The notes beneath the pieces were generated by a model. The model saw only the letters and a program-made list of their open reading frames with translations. It ran no database searches and had not been told where the DNA came from. From an uncultured Roseibium sp. (GTDB lineage Bacteria; Pseudomonadota; Alphaproteobacteria; Rhizobiales; Stappiaceae), in assembly GCF_947494555.1 (NCBI RefSeq), contig NZ_CANLVF010000003.1, positions 1 through 64,000 of the forward strand: DNA of 64,000 nucleotides, in the 5' to 3' direction. Both the position numbers and the translations under genes were made by a program. Positions 51,021-61,420 of the stretch are shown here, piece after piece. The first letter of the stretch is position 1, and every line of letters starts with the position of its first letter.

Positions 51021-53711
51021 TTACTTCGGCCCGGAATTTTTCGGCAAGGTGCAGGGCCGCGCCTTTTCGTCAATCGGCCCCGAGCCGCGGAACAGGTGGC
51101 TGACAAGATTGAGCGGCAGGGAGACCACCTCGCCGATGGCACGCCCCGGACCTGCGTCCTTCACCGTCACGTCCGGTTTGCCCAGCGTGCCATGGATCTC
51201 GAAGGGTGAGACGATCTCGACCAGCTGCTTGCGTTTGGCTCGTGGAACGAAGGACAAGTCCAGCGCCCCGGACCTCAGATTGACACTGCCCGCACCGACA
51301 ATCTGAACATTCTCGGTTTCGACAATCATTTGCCTGGACGTTGCAACACCGTTTTTGAAATGCAGCGGAAGCACCGCGCAGACCAGCTTGCTCGTATGTT
51401 CCTTGTTGCTGGTCACCAGCCAGGTAAAGACATTCAGGCCGGTCAGGTCAATGAGCCGGTTCGGCAGCGTCCCGCCCCAGAGCGAGGCTGTTACACTGCC
51501 GGAGAGCGATCTCAGAAATGCTGTCTCTGAGACGGCACTGCCCGTCACGTCAAAGCTGGCGTAAACCGTACTGGAGATCGGCGCTGTCAGCCCGAATTCA
51601 CTCATGAGGCTCTTGAGCGGAAACTTTTCCATGCGGCCATTCGCGGTGGCAGGCCGATTTTCGGATCCAAGATTGACGCCGAAGTCACCTTTCACGGTGC
51701 CGCCAATGAAGTCGAGCTTGAACCCGGCCAGGCGCACCTTGTCGTCATCGTATTTCAAGGCGCCGGTGAGATTGCCGGCGTGTTTGTTTCCGGAGACGAT
51801 TTTCTTCACGTTCAAGGCGATGTCGGCCCTCAAGGCCGCTTCGAATTCCCTTGTCAGTTCGATATCGTTGTCGTTTTCCAGGCCAGTTGCACCGAGCTTT
51901 GCAAACTCCACAAGGTCCGACAGGTCCGTAAAGTCCATCTCATCCGATGAAATTGTGCCGACCACCATCCAGCCCGACCCGTTATCGTCATTCTCCAACT
52001 TGAGATCGGTCGTGATGTCGGTCGCACCGGTGCTCAACTTGCCTTTGAGCTTCGCGCCCTCCGGCGCAAGACCACTGGACCCCGAAAAACTGATGGCAGG
52101 AAACGTCTTCTCTGTTTTCACTCCAAGAGCGGCAAGAACGTTCGCCGGCTTTGGAATAGTCAGGCTGGTCGCAAAATCCAGCTCTTCGACCACGCGAAAC
52201 TCAGGAATTGCCAGATCGAAATCTAGATCGAGCAGCTCGGTCCCCCCGATTTCTCCACTCAACTCTTCAAGCCCGAACGACCCCGACGCCTCGTTCAGCG
52301 AAACCTTGCCCTTCACATATCCAAGCTCCGGAGCATCTGTTGCAGGCCGGTTCAACAAGATGGCGGTTGGAAACCGGTAGGATCCCGTAAAGCTCGCGCC
52401 AGAAAAAGCGAGGATATCCTCCACCTCGCCTGTCATTGTGAGATACGGCGCGTCGTCAGGTCCGTCGAGAATGGTGACCTCTTTCAGCCCGACCTTGTCA
52501 TCCGCGCTCTTGATGACCCTGCCGACCGTGATCGGCCCGATTTCATCGAATTCCAGAAGAACAGCGTTCGTTGTGATGCTTGTCTGGTCGACTGACAGAG
52601 CCCTGAGCGGGCCGCTTACATGTCCTTCGATTTCTTTCACATTGACGGCAAACGATCCGGCCGGCTCCTGCTTGAGGGGCGCAAGCACCGTTTTGAAATT
52701 CACGTCTATCAATGTCTGCTGGAAGAGGTCGGAGAGCGCACCGGTCACCGTGACCCGATCGTCATTTTCACCCTCGTAGTCGAGTTTAAGAGCCGTCACA
52801 TCGAGACTGTCGACAGGGCCGGCATAGGACCAGCTCGAGGTGGCAGTCCCTTCGACCGCACTTTCCAGGCCAAGAGAGGCGAGCAGCTCCGTTATCGACT
52901 GCGAGTTCGCGCTCAGATCACCCTTGATATGTGCAATTTTTTGCGACGTGTCGACGGTCCCGTTCAAACTCGTTTCCAGGCCGGGAAACGTGATCGTCAG
53001 GTTGAACGGACCGGACTTTTCCTCCTGTGCGACCGTCGATGAAGGCACCTCACCTGCCGCCGTCAACCGTGTTCCGTTTAGCGCGGCATCAAATTCGATC
53101 CCGGTCGACTTTGAATCGGTTCCGGTGGTCAGCTTCAGGGTGTTGATCGCAAAGGTTTCGTCCCAGCCGTCGGCCTCGTCGATGAAACGGAACACGACAT
53201 CCGTCAATTCCATATTGTCCAGGACGGGGTTATTGATGAGCGTCGACGGCAGCTCGAACGCGGATGACCTTTGACTTTTTCCGTCGGGGCGATACTCGAT
53301 CTCGGCCCCGCTCATATGAAAGTTTCGGATGCCGGAAACCTGGCCGCGCAAAAGGCTGTAGGGTGCATTGAACTCCACGGTGTCGAACACGCGTGCCTTG
53401 CCATCTCCCCCACCGGACGAGCGTTCAATATAGGAATCTTCAATCTTGACGCCCAACCTCAGGCCAGGGACCAGGGTCACCGGACCCCGCACTTCCACTG
53501 GCCTTCCCAGGACGCGGCTCAGAATCTGAGCCGCCTGCTCCTGGCGCACCGAAGCATAAAGATCGAGCGTTGCCAGCGAATAGGTGACGGCAAGCGCCGC
53601 GAAGACAACAACAATGAGACCGAACGCGAATAGTCTCACAAGTCTGGCATACCCCCTCGATGGTTTTCGCTTCGCATTGTCCAAAGCTGCCAGCCTTTCA
53701 TCCGTCTTCAA
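51021..53711 (-). CDS. AsmA-family envelope protein
   Basis: 896 residues. One N-terminal membrane span (about 25-48; LVRLFAFGLIVVVFAALAVTYSLA) is followed by AILSRVLGRPVEVRGPVTLVPGLRLGVKI, the AsmA opening, and a very long beta-rich periplasmic region ending in the conserved AsmA_2 part (RSLSGSVTASLWGG...GLNVFTWL). Proteins of this group span the periplasm and are implicated in phospholipid transport or outer-membrane homeostasis. It is monocistronic, divergent from the chemoreceptor gene beyond a 470-bp gap. Confidence 0.88.
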   Translation of the reverse strand: MKTDERLAALDNAKRKPSRGYARLVRLFAFGLIVVVFAALAVTYSLATLDLYASVRQEQAAQILSRVLGRPVEVRGPVTLVPGLRLGVKIEDSYIERSSGGGDGKARVFDTVEFNAPYSLLRGQVSGIRNFHMSGAEIEYRPDGKSQRSSAFELPSTLINNPVLDNMELTDVVFRFIDEADGWDETFAINTLKLTTGTDSKSTGIEFDAALNGTRLTAAGEVPSSTVAQEEKSGPFNLTITFPGLETSLNGTVDTSQKIAHIKGDLSANSQSITELLASLGLESAVEGTATSSWSYAGPVDSLDVTALKLDYEGENDDRVTVTGALSDLFQQTLIDVNFKTVLAPLKQEPAGSFAVNVKEIEGHVSGPLRALSVDQTSITTNAVLLEFDEIGPITVGRVIKSADDKVGLKEVTILDGPDDAPYLTMTGEVEDILAFSGASFTGSYRFPTAILLNRPATDAPELGYVKGKVSLNEASGSFGLEELSGEIGGTELLDLDFDLAIPEFRVVEELDFATSLTIPKPANVLAALGVKTEKTFPAISFSGSSGLAPEGAKLKGKLSTGATDITTDLKLENDDNGSGWMVVGTISSDEMDFTDLSDLVEFAKLGATGLENDNDIELTREFEAALRADIALNVKKIVSGNKHAGNLTGALKYDDDKVRLAGFKLDFIGGTVKGDFGVNLGSENRPATANGRMEKFPLKSLMSEFGLTAPISSTVYASFDVTGSAVSETAFLRSLSGSVTASLWGGTLPNRLIDLTGLNVFTWLVTSNKEHTSKLVCAVLPLHFKNGVATSRQMIVETENVQIVGAGSVNLRSGALDLSFVPRAKRKQLVEIVSPFEIHGTLGKPDVTVKDAGPGRAIGEVVSLPLNLVSHLFRGSGPIDEKARPCTLPKNSGPK

Positions 53712-54179
53712 GGTAAAACGTCATTCCGAGTGCCGTTCAATTCTGACGCCTTACAGTATGACGCCAAATCAAGTTTCCTGTGGTTTTCTTCGACCTGCAC
53801 AATCGGGCGGCTGCTTCCAACGCTGTTCGCACTCTACGAATGTCGTGCAAAGACGATAAGACCTGAACACACAACACATTGACCCGGCAAAACAAACCTC
53901 ATCACAACAAAGGCAGGTGCAGCGCCCTGGCTCTTGTCTGGCACGCCCTGTTCGCGCCGATCAATAATCCTTATCATAAGGGTATTCAAATCAGATCACG
54001 GAATTACTTTTAAGCAAAACGCGAACGCGTATCCCGACTGTGAGTAACAGCGAGTTCTCAAGGTCCGTTAACGCAATATTCACCATGCGAAATTACTGTT
54101 TTAATTCATTAAAAACTGGAAACACCGGCTTTTCTTAAGAACGAAACGCTTTCGGTGTCTTAAGCACAGTTGAGCCAGA
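53712..54179. other. Divergent intergenic region, no gene seen
   Basis: About 470 bases, A+T-rich toward the right. A CCTTATCATAAGG palindrome (around 53970) and CTTAAG repeats flanking 54135-54160 are the only structures noted. Promoters of asmA-like and chemoreceptor genes must be here. Confidence 0.4.
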
Positions 54180-56252
54180 ATGAAGATTAGACTGTCCAAC
54201 TTTTTGCCTGCTACGGCGATCGCATGTGCCGGTCTGGCAATCGGCGTGTTCCTGTTGCTTTCGATACTGAATATCAAGGCTGAATACCGGCAAAGATCTG
54301 AAATACTGATGAAACAGATCGCGACCGCAAACGCTGAAAATACCGCTCACATTCTGAAGACCGCCCGAGACGAAATCGTCTACCAGGCGGGAACGACACA
54401 ATTTGAAAAAGCAACGATCGACTTCGCCTCAGGGTGGGACTCCAGCGATGCCGCGACGGTGAAGGACATTTTTCTCAAATCGGACGGCGATCGAAGCGAG
54501 ATCGTCATGGGCGATGGGATCGAGATTTTTGAATTCATGCACGAGGCTCACCATAACCTCATCAAGGACTACCTCAATCAGTCGGTCTACAAGGACATAG
54601 CGCTGCTTTCGCCTGAAGGTTTCGTTTATTACTCCGTCCACAAGGGGGATGCCTTCGGATCTTCGGTTGCGAATGACTCGCCGTTGGAGGAAAGCCGGAA
54701 CCTGGCGCTGGCTCTTGCCGGGGCGCAAGATGCACAGGGGTATCTGACGCCCTTCGTCCGCACCGAGAACGGTTCGGTCGTTGCCATGCTGGCAGCAAGA
54801 ATTGAAAGCGAAGGCGCTCATATCGGCTATTTCGTCGGCACCCTCGATGCAGAGGCGCTTTCTACTCAATTCGACACACTCGACATGCTCGGTGAAACAG
54901 GGCGCATCGCCTTGCTCGATCAGGAGATGCAACCGGTCGCCGCGTCAATGGACGATCCCGCAGGCGCGCTCGTCTCCGGCTCCAACGTTGCCGATACAAG
55001 CGGCATCCTGTCCGTTGCCTGGCTTGAGGGCAAAGACGTTTTCTACGTTGCGACACCGATGCAGGGTTCTGCCGGATCCTTCTTCCTGGTTGCCCAGCAG
55101 GACACCGCTGAAATCTATGCACCCGTAAACGCGTTGTGCGTCCTTTTGTTGTGGATGGCGGCGGCGGTTCTTGGTGTTACCGGCGGTCTCGTCTACCTGG
55201 TCTTCGGCCGCGCATTGCGTCCGCTGAAGGAAGTTTCTGGAACGATTTCCAACGTTTCAGCTGGTGTCCTTGAAGGCAACAAAGTCAAGGAGAGCAAGTT
55301 CTTCGAAATCCAGCAGATCTCCCAGGCCCTGTCTGTCTTTATCGAAAACCTCGCGGAGAAGAAACGCCTGGAGGAGGACCGGGAACTCAAGCAGGCGCAC
55401 CAGGAAGAAAATCGTGTCAGGATCACGTCCGAGATCACGAATTTCAAAACCTCGATATCTTCCATCATCGAGGAGTTGAAAACCGAAGCCAATGAAATGA
55501 AATCGAGTGCCGACCGGCTGGACCGCGTCGCCAGCGCTTCCAACCAGTATGTCGACACTGTCCGGACCGCTTCAAGCGATGCGACCCAGAATGTCTCCCT
55601 GGTGGCTCAGTCGACAAAGGAACTTGCCCTGACAATTTCCGAAATCACGAGCCAGACCCAAAAGACCAAGGTCACCGCGGAACAGGCATCGGAACTTGCC
55701 ATAAGCACCGGAAACGGTATCGATCAGTTCATTTCGACAACGGCGAACATCAGCGAAATACTCGAGTTCATCAACGAGATTTCCGAACACACAAGTCTGC
55801 TTGCACTTAACGCAACGATCGAGGCGGCAAGGGCCGGTGAAGCAGGCAAAGGGTTCGGTGTTGTTGCATCCGAGGTCAAGCAATTGGCTGTCAAAACAGC
55901 AAGCGCGACCGGGCAGATCTCCGATCAGATCGCGAATGTCCAGGCCTCTTCAAAAGAGATGATGGATGCGGTCAAGCAAGTGACGAGTGCGATCGACCAG
56001 GTCAACGAGTTGGCAACCTCAATCGCCGAAGCCGTTCAGTCGCAAAGCGACTCCGCCAAGGAAATTTCACACAATCTCGACGTCGCGACCGACGGCAGCC
56101 GTGTCGTCGATACGAATATCGAAACGATGTCGGAGCGAATTGAAGAAACCAACAGGGAAGCGGAGACTATTCTCTCACTCTCTGAAGATGTCGACCGCCT
56201 GAATATCAAACTGGACGAGGCCGTCGACCATTTCCTTAAGCAGGTCGCTTAA
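54180..56252 (+). CDS. Methyl-accepting chemotaxis protein
   Basis: 690 residues. Span 1 (about 8-31) and span 2 (about 320-345) enclose a ~285-residue periplasmic sensor resembling a double-Cache fold. A HAMP-like linker follows (~345-400), then a charged coiled coil and the signalling domain with the invariant tip [20 protein letters not shown] and [22 protein letters not shown] (about 530-575). It relays ligand binding to CheA/CheW. No C-terminal CheR/CheB-binding pentapeptide is seen. The ligand is unknown. Confidence 0.9.
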   Translation: MKIRLSNFLPATAIACAGLAIGVFLLLSILNIKAEYRQRSEILMKQIATANAENTAHILKTARDEIVYQAGTTQFEKATIDFASGWDSSDAATVKDIFLKSDGDRSEIVMGDGIEIFEFMHEAHHNLIKDYLNQSVYKDIALLSPEGFVYYSVHKGDAFGSSVANDSPLEESRNLALALAGAQDAQGYLTPFVRTENGSVVAMLAARIESEGAHIGYFVGTLDAEALSTQFDTLDMLGETGRIALLDQEMQPVAASMDDPAGALVSGSNVADTSGILSVAWLEGKDVFYVATPMQGSAGSFFLVAQQDTAEIYAPVNALCVLLLWMAAAVLGVTGGLVYLVFGRALRPLKEVSGTISNVSAGVLEGNKVKESKFFEIQQISQALSVFIENLAEKKRLEEDRELKQAHQEENRVRITSEITNFKTSISSIIEELKTEANEMKSSADRLDRVASASNQYVDTVRTASSDATQNVSLVAQSTKELALTISEITSQTQKTKVTAEQASELAISTGNGIDQFISTTANISEILEFINEISEHTSLLALNATIEAARAGEAGKGFGVVASEVKQLAVKTASATGQISDQIANVQASSKEMMDAVKQVTSAIDQVNELATSIAEAVQSQSDSAKEISHNLDVATDGSRVVDTNIETMSERIEETNREAETILSLSEDVDRLNIKLDEAVDHFLKQVA

Positions 56253-56277
56253 TTTAAGTCTCCAGGAACTTCATGCT

Positions 56278-56306
56278 GCAAAAGGCGGACGTTGTCCGCC
56301 TTTTGC
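56278..56306 (+). terminator. 13-bp perfect terminator hairpin after the chemoreceptor gene
   Basis: GCAAAAGGCGGAC (56278-56290) is the exact reverse complement of 56294-56306 with a 3-nt loop; the right arm includes the T-tract. It lies 25 bp past the stop codon. Confidence 0.8.
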
Positions 56307-56352
56307 CTGAATTCGCCGGGCGTGCGATGCATACCCGGACCGATCTGGATCC

Positions 56353-57441
56353 TTAGAGGCCCAGGACCCTGTTTCTCTGGTTTGAATAGGCGATCTCAGC
56401 ACCCTTGCGAAACGCGCCAAGTTCGGTAAGGGCCGCCCGGTAATGATCATCGACTTCCGCGACCAATGCGGATTGCCCACGCGTTTCTTCAAACACTTCC
56501 TGTGCCGCCTCGCCAAAGGCATCCCAGGTTTCGTCGTTGAACTGTCTCAACTCCGTCCCGTGCTCGTCGACGAGCTTCTTCAGATATACGCCGTTGTTTG
56601 CGAGAAACTCTTCGTTCATCGCAGCGTTCTCTTCCATGCATGCCGCTTCGATGACTATTTTTTCCCAGTCGGACAGACCCGTCCACCAGGCCTTGTTCAT
56701 GCCGAATGAATTGCCACCGCCCGGCTCATGCATTCCTGCCATGTAGTAATATTTAGCCGCCTCATAAAACTTCATGAAGTAGTCGTTGTAGGGCCCAACC
56801 CATTCGGCCGCCTCGATCGCACCCGCGACAAGATTTTCGTAAATCTGTCCGCCCGGCAGCGAGACAACAGAAACACCGAGCTTGGTCATCACCGTGCTGC
56901 CAAGACCCGGAATACGCATTTTCAGGCCCTTCAGGTCGTCAACGGATTCGATTTCAACGTTGAACCAGCCTCCCATCTGGGTGCCGGTTCCGCCGCATGG
57001 CAGCGCCTTCAGGTCAAAGTTTCCGGAGACCTTGTCCCACAGTTCCTGACCACCCTTGAATTTTATCCAGGCGTTCCATTCCGGCATGGTCATGCCGAAT
57101 GGCACAGAAGTAAAATAGGCGAAGGCCGGATCTTTCCCCACCCAGTAATAGTCGGCGGAGATATAGGCCTGCGCGTTACCCGAGGCGACCTCATCGAAAA
57201 CATCAAAGGCTCCGACGCGCTCGCCGGCCGCATAGTATTCCGTCTGAAGACGGCCGTCCGACAAATCGTTGATGCGTTGTGCCAGCCGCTGTGCAGACAT
57301 GCCCAGTCCAGGAAAGTCCCGCGGGAAGCTCGAAACGATTGTGAGTTCTTTGCGCTCCTGCGCAATCGCGGGCGCAGCCAGCATCGCAGCACCGCCGGAC
57401 CCGGCAATGCCTGCATTTCTCAAGAATGAACGACGATCCAT
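56353..57441 (-). CDS. TRAP transporter substrate-binding protein (DctP family)
   Basis: 362 residues. A twin-arginine signal (MDRRSFLRNAGIAG, then AAPAIA) fits the 2-oxoacid/TakP-like group of TRAP binding proteins that fold before export. The mature domain has GLKMRIPGLGSTVMTKLGVSVV (about 172-193), whose arginine binds the substrate carboxylate in the family, and WVGPYNDYFMKFYE. No membrane subunits (DctQ, DctM) are adjacent, so it is an orphan here. A GGGAAAAAAA leader precedes the ATG. It is divergent from the amidohydrolase gene below. Confidence 0.88.
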   Translation of the reverse strand: MDRRSFLRNAGIAGSGGAAMLAAPAIAQERKELTIVSSFPRDFPGLGMSAQRLAQRINDLSDGRLQTEYYAAGERVGAFDVFDEVASGNAQAYISADYYWVGKDPAFAYFTSVPFGMTMPEWNAWIKFKGGQELWDKVSGNFDLKALPCGGTGTQMGGWFNVEIESVDDLKGLKMRIPGLGSTVMTKLGVSVVSLPGGQIYENLVAGAIEAAEWVGPYNDYFMKFYEAAKYYYMAGMHEPGGGNSFGMNKAWWTGLSDWEKIVIEAACMEENAAMNEEFLANNGVYLKKLVDEHGTELRQFNDETWDAFGEAAQEVFEETRGQSALVAEVDDHYRAALTELGAFRKGAEIAYSNQRNRVLGL

Positions 57442-57860
57442 TTTTTTCCCCTCTGATTTTCACTCAAATGCAGGACACGGTGGTCACCTGCCAGGCTCGG
57501 ATTTTCCTTTGGGGCCCGTATCACGGCAAATAGCCTTGGGCTATGCCTCCGATAGGAATTGAAATGGCGATGGTGTCGGCGTGGCCTGCACGTATTCCCC
57601 TTGCAAGGTGGAAGCATATGCACGGCGCGAGGCACTTTGCCTGCCGTTTACCTGGCTGTAATTCCGCAAAACTCAGAAGCTTGAGGTTCGGGTTCGTTTT
57701 GGAGCTGCCAATGCCTCCCGGTAGCGAACCATATCGACACGCTTTGCAACGCATAGCTTCTGTCTATTTGCCGGCCGACAGCAGCCAACCGCAATATGCG
57801 CCGGACGAGAAGCGAGAAGCGTCTTTTTTCAACAGCTTACAAAACCACGAAAGGAAAATC
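57442..57860. other. Divergent intergenic region, nothing recognised
   Basis: About 420 bases between the TRAP binding protein and amidohydrolase genes. An open frame in phase with the amidohydrolase runs back to 57543 but its codons do not look like protein, and a good ribosome site marks 57861 as the real start. No operator stands out. Confidence 0.5.
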
Positions 57861-59108
57861 ATGTCTGTTTCCGCTGATACGAAAGTCAATATCGACCGCT
57901 TCTGGGGTACGATCGAGGCATCTGCGGAAATTGGTCCGGGACGCCCGGGAGGTCTGTCGCGCCTGACGCTTTCCGACGCGGATCGTCAGATGCGGGATCT
58001 TTTTTGCCGATGGAGCGAGGAAGCGGGCCTGACCGTCACCGTCGACGAGATCGGAAATATCTTTGCGCGGCGCAACGGGCTGGACGACGCCCTGCCGCCG
58101 ATCCTGATCGGAAGCCACCTCGATACACAGATCAATGGAGGCCGTTTCGATGGCATCGCCGGCGTGCTCGCGGGTCTGGAAGTCGTGCGTTCCCTCAACG
58201 ACGCCGGTCATGTCACCAAAAGGCCTATCACCGTCGTGAACTGGACAAATGAAGAAGGCGCAAGATATTCCCCGCCGATGGTCGCCTCCGGATGTTTCGT
58301 CGGACGATATACTCCGGATTGGGTCAGAGACCTGATCGGCGACGACAACACGCGCTTTGGCGAGGAGCTCGAACGGATCGGCTATGCGGGCACCGTGGAC
58401 TGCCGCGCAGGAGACATAGACGCCTATTTCGAACTTCATATCGAGCAAGGCCCCATTCTCGACGCGGAATGCCGCGAGGTCGGGATCGTTACAGGTGCAT
58501 ATCCAACCCACGGCATGCGCGCCTCGTTTTCCGGGCGGACCGCACACTCCGGTCCGACACCCATGGATCTTCGGCAGAATGCACTGGCTGCCGGTGCACG
58601 CTGGCTGACCGCGGTCGACGACATCGGCTGGGATTTTGCCGTGCATGACGGCAAGGCAACCGCTGCCCGCCTGACGGCTTGGCCCAACAAGTCCGGCATC
58701 TTGTCGGACACAGCCGAAGCGATCTGCGACGTTCGCCATCCCGATCCGGCAACGGCAAAAGTCATGGCGGAAAAAATGCGGCGTGCGCTCTTTGCAAGTG
58801 CGGCAAAATCGGGTTGCTCAGTGAATATTGAGGACGAGTGGCACTGGGGTGGCGATATTTTCGATGAAGGCCTGATCGACTCGATCCGTTCGCAGGCAAT
58901 CCGGCTTGAGTGCAACTGGCAGGACATCAAGAGCCAGGCGGGCCACGATGCCTATCACATGGCACTTCATTGCCCGACGGTGATGATCTTTACACCCTGC
59001 AAGAACGGTATTACCCACAACAATGAAGAGCACTGCGAGCCCGGCGACTTCGATGCGGGCCTGAACATTCTGTTCCACGCTGTAGTTGAAAGAGCGGACC
59101 GTGACTGA
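57861..59108 (+). CDS. Zn-dependent amidase/hydantoinase-type hydrolase (M20 family)
   Basis: 415 residues, the usual length for N-carbamoyl-L-amino-acid hydrolase, allantoate amidohydrolase and beta-ureidopropionase. Metal ligands are visible: GSHLDTQ (82-88, His/Asp), NEEGARYSP (about 120-128, Glu) and HIEQGP (about 185-190), with a late HNNEEHC. It removes a carbamoyl or acyl group from an amino-acid derivative. AAAGGA 6 nt upstream fixes the ATG at 57861. It overlaps the next gene (GTGACTGA), so the two act together. Confidence 0.88.
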   Translation: MSVSADTKVNIDRFWGTIEASAEIGPGRPGGLSRLTLSDADRQMRDLFCRWSEEAGLTVTVDEIGNIFARRNGLDDALPPILIGSHLDTQINGGRFDGIAGVLAGLEVVRSLNDAGHVTKRPITVVNWTNEEGARYSPPMVASGCFVGRYTPDWVRDLIGDDNTRFGEELERIGYAGTVDCRAGDIDAYFELHIEQGPILDAECREVGIVTGAYPTHGMRASFSGRTAHSGPTPMDLRQNALAAGARWLTAVDDIGWDFAVHDGKATAARLTAWPNKSGILSDTAEAICDVRHPDPATAKVMAEKMRRALFASAAKSGCSVNIEDEWHWGGDIFDEGLIDSIRSQAIRLECNWQDIKSQAGHDAYHMALHCPTVMIFTPCKNGITHNNEEHCEPGDFDAGLNILFHAVVERADRD

Positions 59109-60054
59109 ATACGTCTCACACGACGCCGTCGTAAATGCGCTCGATTGGACCGATCTGATCGAACAACTCCGCGGCTGGTTTACGACCGCCAACGTCAATG
59201 CGCCGCCGCGACAGGTGCTTGCTGTTCCCGCACCAGAAGAGAGCAATTCGCACCAGTCCGGCTCGCTGTTGATCATGCCGGCCTGGCTCCCGGGCAAGTC
59301 GGTTGGCGTCAAGGTCGTTACATTCTTTCCATGGAATGCGGACTTGGGGCAGCCGACGATCAACGCGGGGTACATGCTGTTCGACGGGTCGAGCGGCAAG
59401 TTGACATCGATCCTGGACGGCGATGCGCTGACCGAGCGCCGTACTGCAGCAGCCTCCGCGCTCGCTGCAGATTATCTGGCAAGAAAAAACGCCAAGCATC
59501 ACTTGATCATCGGCACCGGTCAGCTGGCGAAAGCCGTCGGCGAGGCCTATGTCAGGATACGCCCAATCTCAAAAACCATTGTCTGGGGACGTCGTCCTGA
59601 GAAGGCCGAGGAAATTGTCCGAGACCTTCGGAGTGCCGGCATTCAGGCAGAAACTGCGCCAGACCTGGAGGAGGCCTGTGCAAGGGCAGACATTGTCACA
59701 ACAGTGACCGCCTCAAAACAGCCGGTTGTCTTGGGCAGTTGGCTCAGGCCCGGCACACATCTGGATCTGATCGGTTCCTTTCGCGCCGACATGCGTGAAT
59801 GCGACGATCAGGCAGTAACCCAGGCAGAGTTGTTCGTTGACGACTGGGCCGGCGCTTCCCAGGCGGGCGACCTCTCGCAACCGCTCGAAGCAGGACTTAT
59901 CGGCAAAAAAGATGTCGCGGCTGATCTGCGTGAACTTTGCTGCGGAGCCCATCCGGGACGCCGGGACGAGACAAGCTATACTCTTTTCAAGTCTGCAGGG
60001 CTGTCACTTGAGGATCTGGCCGCGGCCAGCCTTGCTCAAGAGAAAAGAAAGTAA
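59101..60054 (+). CDS. Ornithine cyclodeaminase / mu-crystallin family protein
   Basis: 317 residues from the GTG at 59101, which overlaps the upstream stop by 8 nt. The NAD(P)-binding IIGTGQLAKAVGEAY (about 137-151) and the family's VKVVTFFP (about 65-72) and SFRADMRECDD segments are present. Members include ornithine cyclodeaminase, alanine dehydrogenase and pyrroline-2-carboxylate reductase; the substrate here is probably the amino or imino acid released by the upstream hydrolase (inference from coupling). An ATG-less TTG at 59086 is a less likely start. Confidence 0.87.
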   Translation: MTEYVSHDAVVNALDWTDLIEQLRGWFTTANVNAPPRQVLAVPAPEESNSHQSGSLLIMPAWLPGKSVGVKVVTFFPWNADLGQPTINAGYMLFDGSSGKLTSILDGDALTERRTAAASALAADYLARKNAKHHLIIGTGQLAKAVGEAYVRIRPISKTIVWGRRPEKAEEIVRDLRSAGIQAETAPDLEEACARADIVTTVTASKQPVVLGSWLRPGTHLDLIGSFRADMRECDDQAVTQAELFVDDWAGASQAGDLSQPLEAGLIGKKDVAADLRELCCGAHPGRRDETSYTLFKSAGLSLEDLAAASLAQEKRK

Positions 60055-60058
60055 CGGC

Positions 60059-60325
60059 TTATACCAAGCACAAGAAATAAGAACCGATCTGACCGTGTTT
60101 GAAGGCTGTTCGGCAAGGAGCAGGTTGCAGGGCGATATGGTTTATCGTCCAAAACCTGCGACGCGGCAGAACAGCCTTCAAACGTGGCCTTCGGTGGCCT
60201 GTTCCGGCTCTCCGGACGGCGTTGCCTTGTTTGAACGGCCAACCAGGCCGTCCTGCACAAAGCGCCTTGCCGGCAAACCGGAACAGCGCCATCAGATAGG
60301 TCCTTATTTCTTGAGATTGGTATTA
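60059..60325. mobile_element. MITE-like nested inverted-repeat element
   Basis: About 265 bp. The outer ends TTATACCAAGCACAAGAAAT and its mirror at 60295-60325 (reverse complement starting TAATACCAATCTCAAGAAAT) match at about 25 of 31 positions. Inside, GTTTGAAGGCTGTTC (60097-60111) is mirrored perfectly by GAACAGCCTTCAAAC (about 60169-60183), and further right CTGTTCCGG is mirrored by CCGGAACAG. It has no open frame and sits between convergent genes. Its right end supplies the TAA stop of the LysR gene. Confidence 0.7.
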
Positions 60326-61255
60326 CTCCAGATCCGGGTAAAGACCTTTCAGCTCTCTGACGAGCTCCACGAATTTGCGCTCCGAAGACTTGAGCTCCTT
60401 TTCCGGCGCGTGGATCAGATACACGTCTGCCCCGATCGCCTCATCGGCAATTTCGATCGGCCAAAGAACACCATTGGCGACATCATCCTTGACGGCTGGG
60501 CAGGGAAGGATTCCGATGCCCAGTCCGGCGACGATCATCCGGCGCACTTCTTCAAAATTCGTGCTCTCACCCGTGGTGCGCTGACCGATCCTTGCCCGAT
60601 TGCGCAGGTCAGTCATCGGCTCGAGACCGCTTATGTCCGTCGCACAGGAAAACGAGATGAACGGCTCGCGGCGGAGATCCCTCAGACTGATTGAGGACCG
60701 GCCGAAATAAGCGTGCTCCGCTCCGCAGAAAACCTTGAATTCCTCCCGGAACAGTCGGATCGACGGCAAATTGACGACGGGTTTGGGCAAAAGGCAAATG
60801 CCGATCGCGACACTCCCTTTCAGAATGTTTTCCAGGATTTCCTGGCTGTTGCGGACGGTGCCGCGAAACATCACCGAGGGATAGCGCTGGTGGTAGAGGC
60901 GGAACAACTCGTCGAGGAGCGATGAGTTGAGATGACTGATCACCTGATAGTTCAGCTCGCCCTGTTCTTCGTCGGTCGCATCGCGCACGAGCGAGTGAAT
61001 GCGTTCAGTAGAGAGAAAAATCTCCTTGCATTCCTGAAAGACCTTTTCACCGCGCAAGGTCAGCTCGAAACTGCGGCTATCCCGGAATACGAGCTGACAT
61101 TCCAGCTGTGTTTCCAGTTTTTGCAGCGCGTTGCTGACCGAGGGCTGGCTGAGCCCGAGCCGAACCGCGGCTCCGGTAATGCTCCTTTCCTCTGCAATGA
61201 CGAAGAAGGTGCGCAGCAGATTCCAGTTCAATTCCTGTCCCGCTATTTCCTTCAC
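60323..61255 (-). CDS. LysR-family transcriptional regulator
   Basis: 310 residues. The N-terminal winged helix (LNWNLLRTFFVIAEERSITGAAVRLGLSQPSVSNALQKLE, about 10-50) and the LysR effector domain are clear. The GTG at 61255 is preferred: it has AAGGCG upstream, and an ATG at 61333 would lie inside the palindromic operator. It is divergent from ridA, with that operator between, so it probably controls ridA and perhaps the hydrolase/OCD genes on its other side. Its stop codon lies in the inverted-repeat element 60059-60325. Confidence 0.88.
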   Translation of the reverse strand: MKEIAGQELNWNLLRTFFVIAEERSITGAAVRLGLSQPSVSNALQKLETQLECQLVFRDSRSFELTLRGEKVFQECKEIFLSTERIHSLVRDATDEEQGELNYQVISHLNSSLLDELFRLYHQRYPSVMFRGTVRNSQEILENILKGSVAIGICLLPKPVVNLPSIRLFREEFKVFCGAEHAYFGRSSISLRDLRREPFISFSCATDISGLEPMTDLRNRARIGQRTTGESTNFEEVRRMIVAGLGIGILPCPAVKDDVANGVLWPIEIADEAIGADVYLIHAPEKELKSSERKFVELVRELKGLYPDLE

Positions 61256-61331
61256 GCGTTTGCGCCTTGTGTTTTCATTTTGGCCGGAGCTCGCTTTGCC
61301 TGAATTCAAATAGACATAGCGGATGTCACGC

Positions 61332-61346
61332 ATAGTTACCAACTAT
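61332..61346. promoter_or_regulatory. LysR-type operator (T-N11-A palindrome)
   Basis: ATAGTT-ACC-AACTAT is a perfect palindrome containing T-N11-A, the consensus for LysR-family binding. It lies between the LysR gene and ridA, 74 bp before the ridA start. Confidence 0.72.
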
Positions 61347-61420
61347 CCGAAGCCATTGGACAAGCCACTCGTCCGAGCGCTAGAACCGGCCCCTATTCCA
61401 ACTCAGAAGGAGGCCCGACC

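Noticed and set aside
57543-57860. N-terminal extension of the amidohydrolase
   Set aside because: The frame stays open but a clear AAAGGA and the family N-terminus place the start at 57861.
61256-61342. N-terminal extension of the LysR protein
   Set aside because: The ATG at 61333 falls in the T-N11-A operator and the extra residues are not typical of LysR N-termini.
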